From Rhea pennata (lineage: Eukaryota; Chordata; Aves; Rheiformes; Rheidae), in the NCBI RefSeq assembly GCF_028389875.1, contig NC_084666.1:61822422-61886421 (forward strand): a stretch of 64,000 nucleotides of DNA. Reading direction: 5' to 3'. The translations under genes and the position numbers were made by a program. Below, piece by piece: positions 60,679 through 64,000 of this stretch (position 1 is its first letter; each line of letters starts with the position of its first letter). A model generated the notes under the pieces. The model did no database searches. It was given only the letters and a program-made list of their open reading frames with translations, and had not been told where the DNA came from.

Positions 60679-63600
60679 AAACACCTGCTGTTTTTTTGTT
60701 ATTGTAACTTTCTGAATAGAGGTTTATAAAGGCTACAATATATTTTGAAATCATATAGTCTTTCTATTTTAAAACCAACTCTCAGCCGGTAGCTGCCAGG
60801 TCCTGTTTCCATGATGATTTCTAGGAAATGAATGTCACATTGGGGAAACAATATTATAGATTCAAAACATAACACTTGAAACATATTTCATTTACCTTGT
60901 TAGCATGGATCCAGTCTCCTTTTTTGCAGACAGGCAGCTAAGAATGATAATTCACATTATTTGTCACAGTTTCAGCTGCTGACTCACTTGTCTTTTTCTC
61001 CTTTTCATTGATGGAAGCAACAACTTCCAGAAAGATAAATTCACTAATGATAGCCCAGCTGTTTCATTTCATCAGATGCAAATACTGATACATTTGTATC
61101 ATCTATTTGTCAAACAGACTGATCCATTCTTCATCAAATTAAATCAATACTTCTTATTAAATAGGAGTTTTATTGCGAACAAATTAGTCTCAGAAAAACT
61201 GCAGCGCTGTTGCATAACTTGCTGTAGAACACAGAAGCAAGTTAATATCAGAGCATTACCTAAAGCTCCTTCCTCTCAGTGCCATGTTATTGACAATGTG
61301 ACAAAATCCATCATACCTTCACACATTTGTCATGAAAATTCTTAGTAATATAACCTAACACAACTGATTTGGGAGGTTTTGTTTATTCACCAGATCATCA
61401 GAACTCAGGTATGAAACACAACATAATAATTTTGCACACCATCTATACTGTTAAATCACACAATTGCACTCAGCCTTATCTTTCTCATTCACACTTAACT
61501 ATTGTGGGTGATAGAGACATAAGAAATGACAGTGGTAAACAATGTCTAAATGGTGCAAGTGAAAAGAAACCTTTCAGTTCACTGTGTTTTGCCTTCCAAC
61601 TTAATGAAAATATTACATGCCCTTCCACCATAGGATATGGTGAAGTATGAGACTTAAACTGTGAAACACACTTGCATTCATGTACACATTACTTCCGTCT
61701 CTTATAATACTTGAACAGGAGACACAGTATCCCCTAATATTATCAGCAAAGCAGTAAAACTCTACTTTACTGGACATACAGAATCCAAAATTTATGACAC
61801 AGTAAAAGATCTTTAACTTTGCTGAATATGTAAGATCTCTCAGTTTTATCAGAAGTAAATCTGATTTATTGAAAGGTGTTTTAAATACAATTGGGAAAAT
61901 TACAAAGCTGCAGGAATTTATACTTCTACTTTAAGCCAATGTATGAAAATATTCAGAAACAGCTAACTGTGCAAAATTACCAGATGTTTATGTTGAGACT
62001 GTGTGCACAAGGAAAGTGTTACCCCTTAAGAGAAAATAATTTCTTGGTTTGAAATGGCTATCAAGAGATTCTTAGCAAAGGTTTTGCTTTTCTTATGTTA
62101 CACTGATGAAATTAGCCACATATTGAAACCATAATTCTATTTAAATTCTAAAGAGAGGTTGAAATGCTTTCCCTTTCTGAAATTCCAGGCATAGGAGATG
62201 CTTTGGCTAGTTAGGTTGAAGTATGTCTATGAAATCCCATACCAGTAAGACAAGTTCTTTATAAATTCATCCTTTTGCCTGTGGGTGTCACTCTGTGATT
62301 AACAGAAACACTTCCCTACAACGAGGGCTCAATAAAAACCCAATAATAATAAGAACCCAGTGGGATTAGCCACTGAAGTACTGCAGAGGGAAAGCAGTGT
62401 TAGTCTTTTTTCAAATTGCACAGAGTATAAAACAAACAAATTACTACCGAATACCTCTCTGATGCATGGTCTAAACTTGATACATGTCTCAAGTCTTGGG
62501 CAAAAAATAAGACCATAGCCTTGCTTAAAGCTACTAAAAATGTTATAAAGCATTTGTTCTCAAACACTAAAGACTTTTCTTTTGTAATAGAAGTATACTT
62601 TTTCAAGGCATGCAACTGAACTTTCAAGTGTTGTTAGTTCCTAAGAACCTAGTAATGATGGTACCTGTCTGTGTATGAAGGAGACTGTAGGTGACAGAAG
62701 GGGCATAAATTACAAATTATGCACACAGTACTTTTTCAGTTGTTTCAGTTTTAAAATAAGGTGTTACAAGCAGAACTGTAGTAGGCAATGTATTTTTCAA
62801 AAATAGATGCAATCAACATGCACCTCAGCAGTTTATAGTACATGATAACTTAATGACTCAGCTAAATCTAAGCAAGATAAAAATGAAGTGTTGTGTAGTC
62901 TTTCCCAAAGACTGAGCAATTGTTATTTCAGGTGTCTTTCAAAAATACTTAGTGGCAGGTTAGTTGGGATATATAAAAAGATGAATAGAATTGCGTTAAG
63001 TATCACTATTTCAAACAAGGCTGCAGAGATACTCTTTTCTATTAAAGTTACATATTCTTATTCTACCACTGGCATCCTGGTCATCCACAAGGAGCTAAAA
63101 TATCACTATTTTTTCTTTGGATAAAAACACAAAATGATTGCACATCCCAGAAACAAATACCACTCTACTGGAAAGTATTTAATTCATCCCCAACAATCAC
63201 TGTATAAACTTATCTTTCTGAAAGTGAAAAGTAATACATTCTTTGGAAAAAGCCTGCAAACTATTTAGGGTTAGCATAAGCCATGAAAACAAATTTAAAG
63301 CTTAGATTTTGGCATGTATTAACATATGTGCTGCGCAAATTAAGTGTTTTCATTTTATTTGTTAGTTTTAGAGCTCAAATCCAAACAACACTGGCTATAC
63401 CAAATAGACAGCTACCAGCTAACATACAAACTTTCCATATACGCCATGAATTAGTTAATTTACAATCCCAGTCATGACAATATTGTTCCTCTTCTGGACC
63501 AAGACCACCAGTCACTACAAATTGGACTCCAGTGTTACTTTTGAAAGATATGGACTAATGATTGTTGCAAACTCATTTGAGATTAACAAAAAGTCTTTCA

Positions 63601-64000
63601 CCTCATGATGTCCAGCAGTGCTATATGGGACATAGCTCCATAGAAATGAAATGCTTTTTTATGACAGCCCTTCACTATGAATTCATAGGTACATGCCACA
63701 TCAAATCTGATGGCAGGACACAAATGTGGAGCTCAGTGTAAAGAATACAATTACTTAAAACACAGCAAGTAAGAGCACTTTAATACTCTCACAGGCTTTG
63801 AGGCCAACCAGGATAACCTTTATAAGGATGAATTTGGCTGGGACAGCATTTCAATCCATCTTGCTCCATTTCAACAAGCTTATATGAATATGAAAGCTTA
63901 GAAAAATTAATTGTGAGAATATATGAACATAGTGGTCAAATACATGTAAGCCATACAGTCTTTAGGTTGCTTGGATATTACTTGCTTCTGGTAATTTAAA

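Larger units (their letters stand above)
5590..64000 (-). other. ANK2: ANK2 gene, 3' part (locus span)
   Basis: Twenty-four exons on the minus strand encode, in order, ZU5-N, ZU5-C, UPA, an acidic linker, a giant disordered insert, a death domain and an ankyrin C-terminal regulatory domain. Each exon has an AG acceptor and GT donor, and the phases join without a break. ANK2 rather than ANK3 or ANK1 is chosen from remembered paralogue differences: [16 protein letters not shown] in UPA, SEVSEMKQDLIKMTAIL early in the giant exon, and HPPIVSEEDVSVSYSPFQD after the death domain. The 5' half, with the ankyrin repeats, is outside the window. The left limit is the inferred poly(A) region. Confidence 0.95.
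59928..64000 (-). other. ANK2: ANK2 intron (continues beyond window)
   Basis: At least 4073 nt. An (AT)13 run (60584-60609) and a 19-bp tandem duplication (60641-60678). The expected upstream segment ending SSSPIHSG was looked for and not found, so it lies past base 64000. Confidence 0.7.

Noticed and set aside
1..64000. CR1 LINEs, LTR elements, tRNAs, CRISPR or prokaryote-type systems
   Set aside because: No CR1-type 3' octamer repeats, LTR ends, tRNA cloverleaf or spaced direct repeats were seen by eye. Old diverged copies could be missed.

Overview
The window is vertebrate nuclear DNA and holds the 3' half of one gene on the minus strand, ANK2 (ankyrin-B, including the giant 440-kDa neuronal form). 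Low transposon load, moderate introns, simple-sequence tracts and many G/C or A homopolymers suggest a sauropsid, most likely a bird. That placement is inference: it rests on general genome texture and on protein divergence from the human ANK2 I remember, not on a search.

Read right to left, 24 coding exons were placed by hand from AG/GT boundaries and reading-frame phase. All 24 phases join into one open frame of 9058 nt (one leading base, 3018 residues, stop). The order is a 36-nt cassette exon at 59.9 kb; ZU5-N exons (52.3-49.0 kb, including a 33-residue duplicated cassette); ZU5-C and UPA exons (48.1-37.4 kb); two tiny acidic linker exons (33 and 22 nt); the 5760-nt giant exon (30040-24281); three death-domain exons (22.9-19.9 kb); and eight C-terminal regulatory-domain exons ending at the TGA at 7720-7718. 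The membrane-binding ankyrin repeats lie beyond base 64000.

The 3' UTR probably ends near 5.6 kb, at an AATAAA preceded by UGUA motifs. From there to base 1 is intergenic or convergent-neighbour sequence with no supported coding exon. In vertebrates the tail-to-tail neighbour of ANK2 is CAMK2D; a plus-strand AATAAA near base 97 could be its 3' end, but this is weak.

Functionally, the spectrin-binding ZU5-ZU5-UPA module, the disordered giant insert and the death/regulatory domains form one cytoplasmic adaptor linking membrane proteins to spectrin and, for the giant form, to microtubules and Atg8-family proteins. Points that stand out: near-complete absence of the 12-residue repeat array remembered from mammalian giant ankyrin-B; a cluster of SxIP-type motifs; a conserved LIR; a TG/T-rich element just inside the giant exon's downstream intron; a weak donor followed by stop and AATAAA that could make an alternative C-terminus; and three spacer-free perfect palindromes of 22-30 bp in introns. 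No new gene system was found; the interest is in gene architecture.
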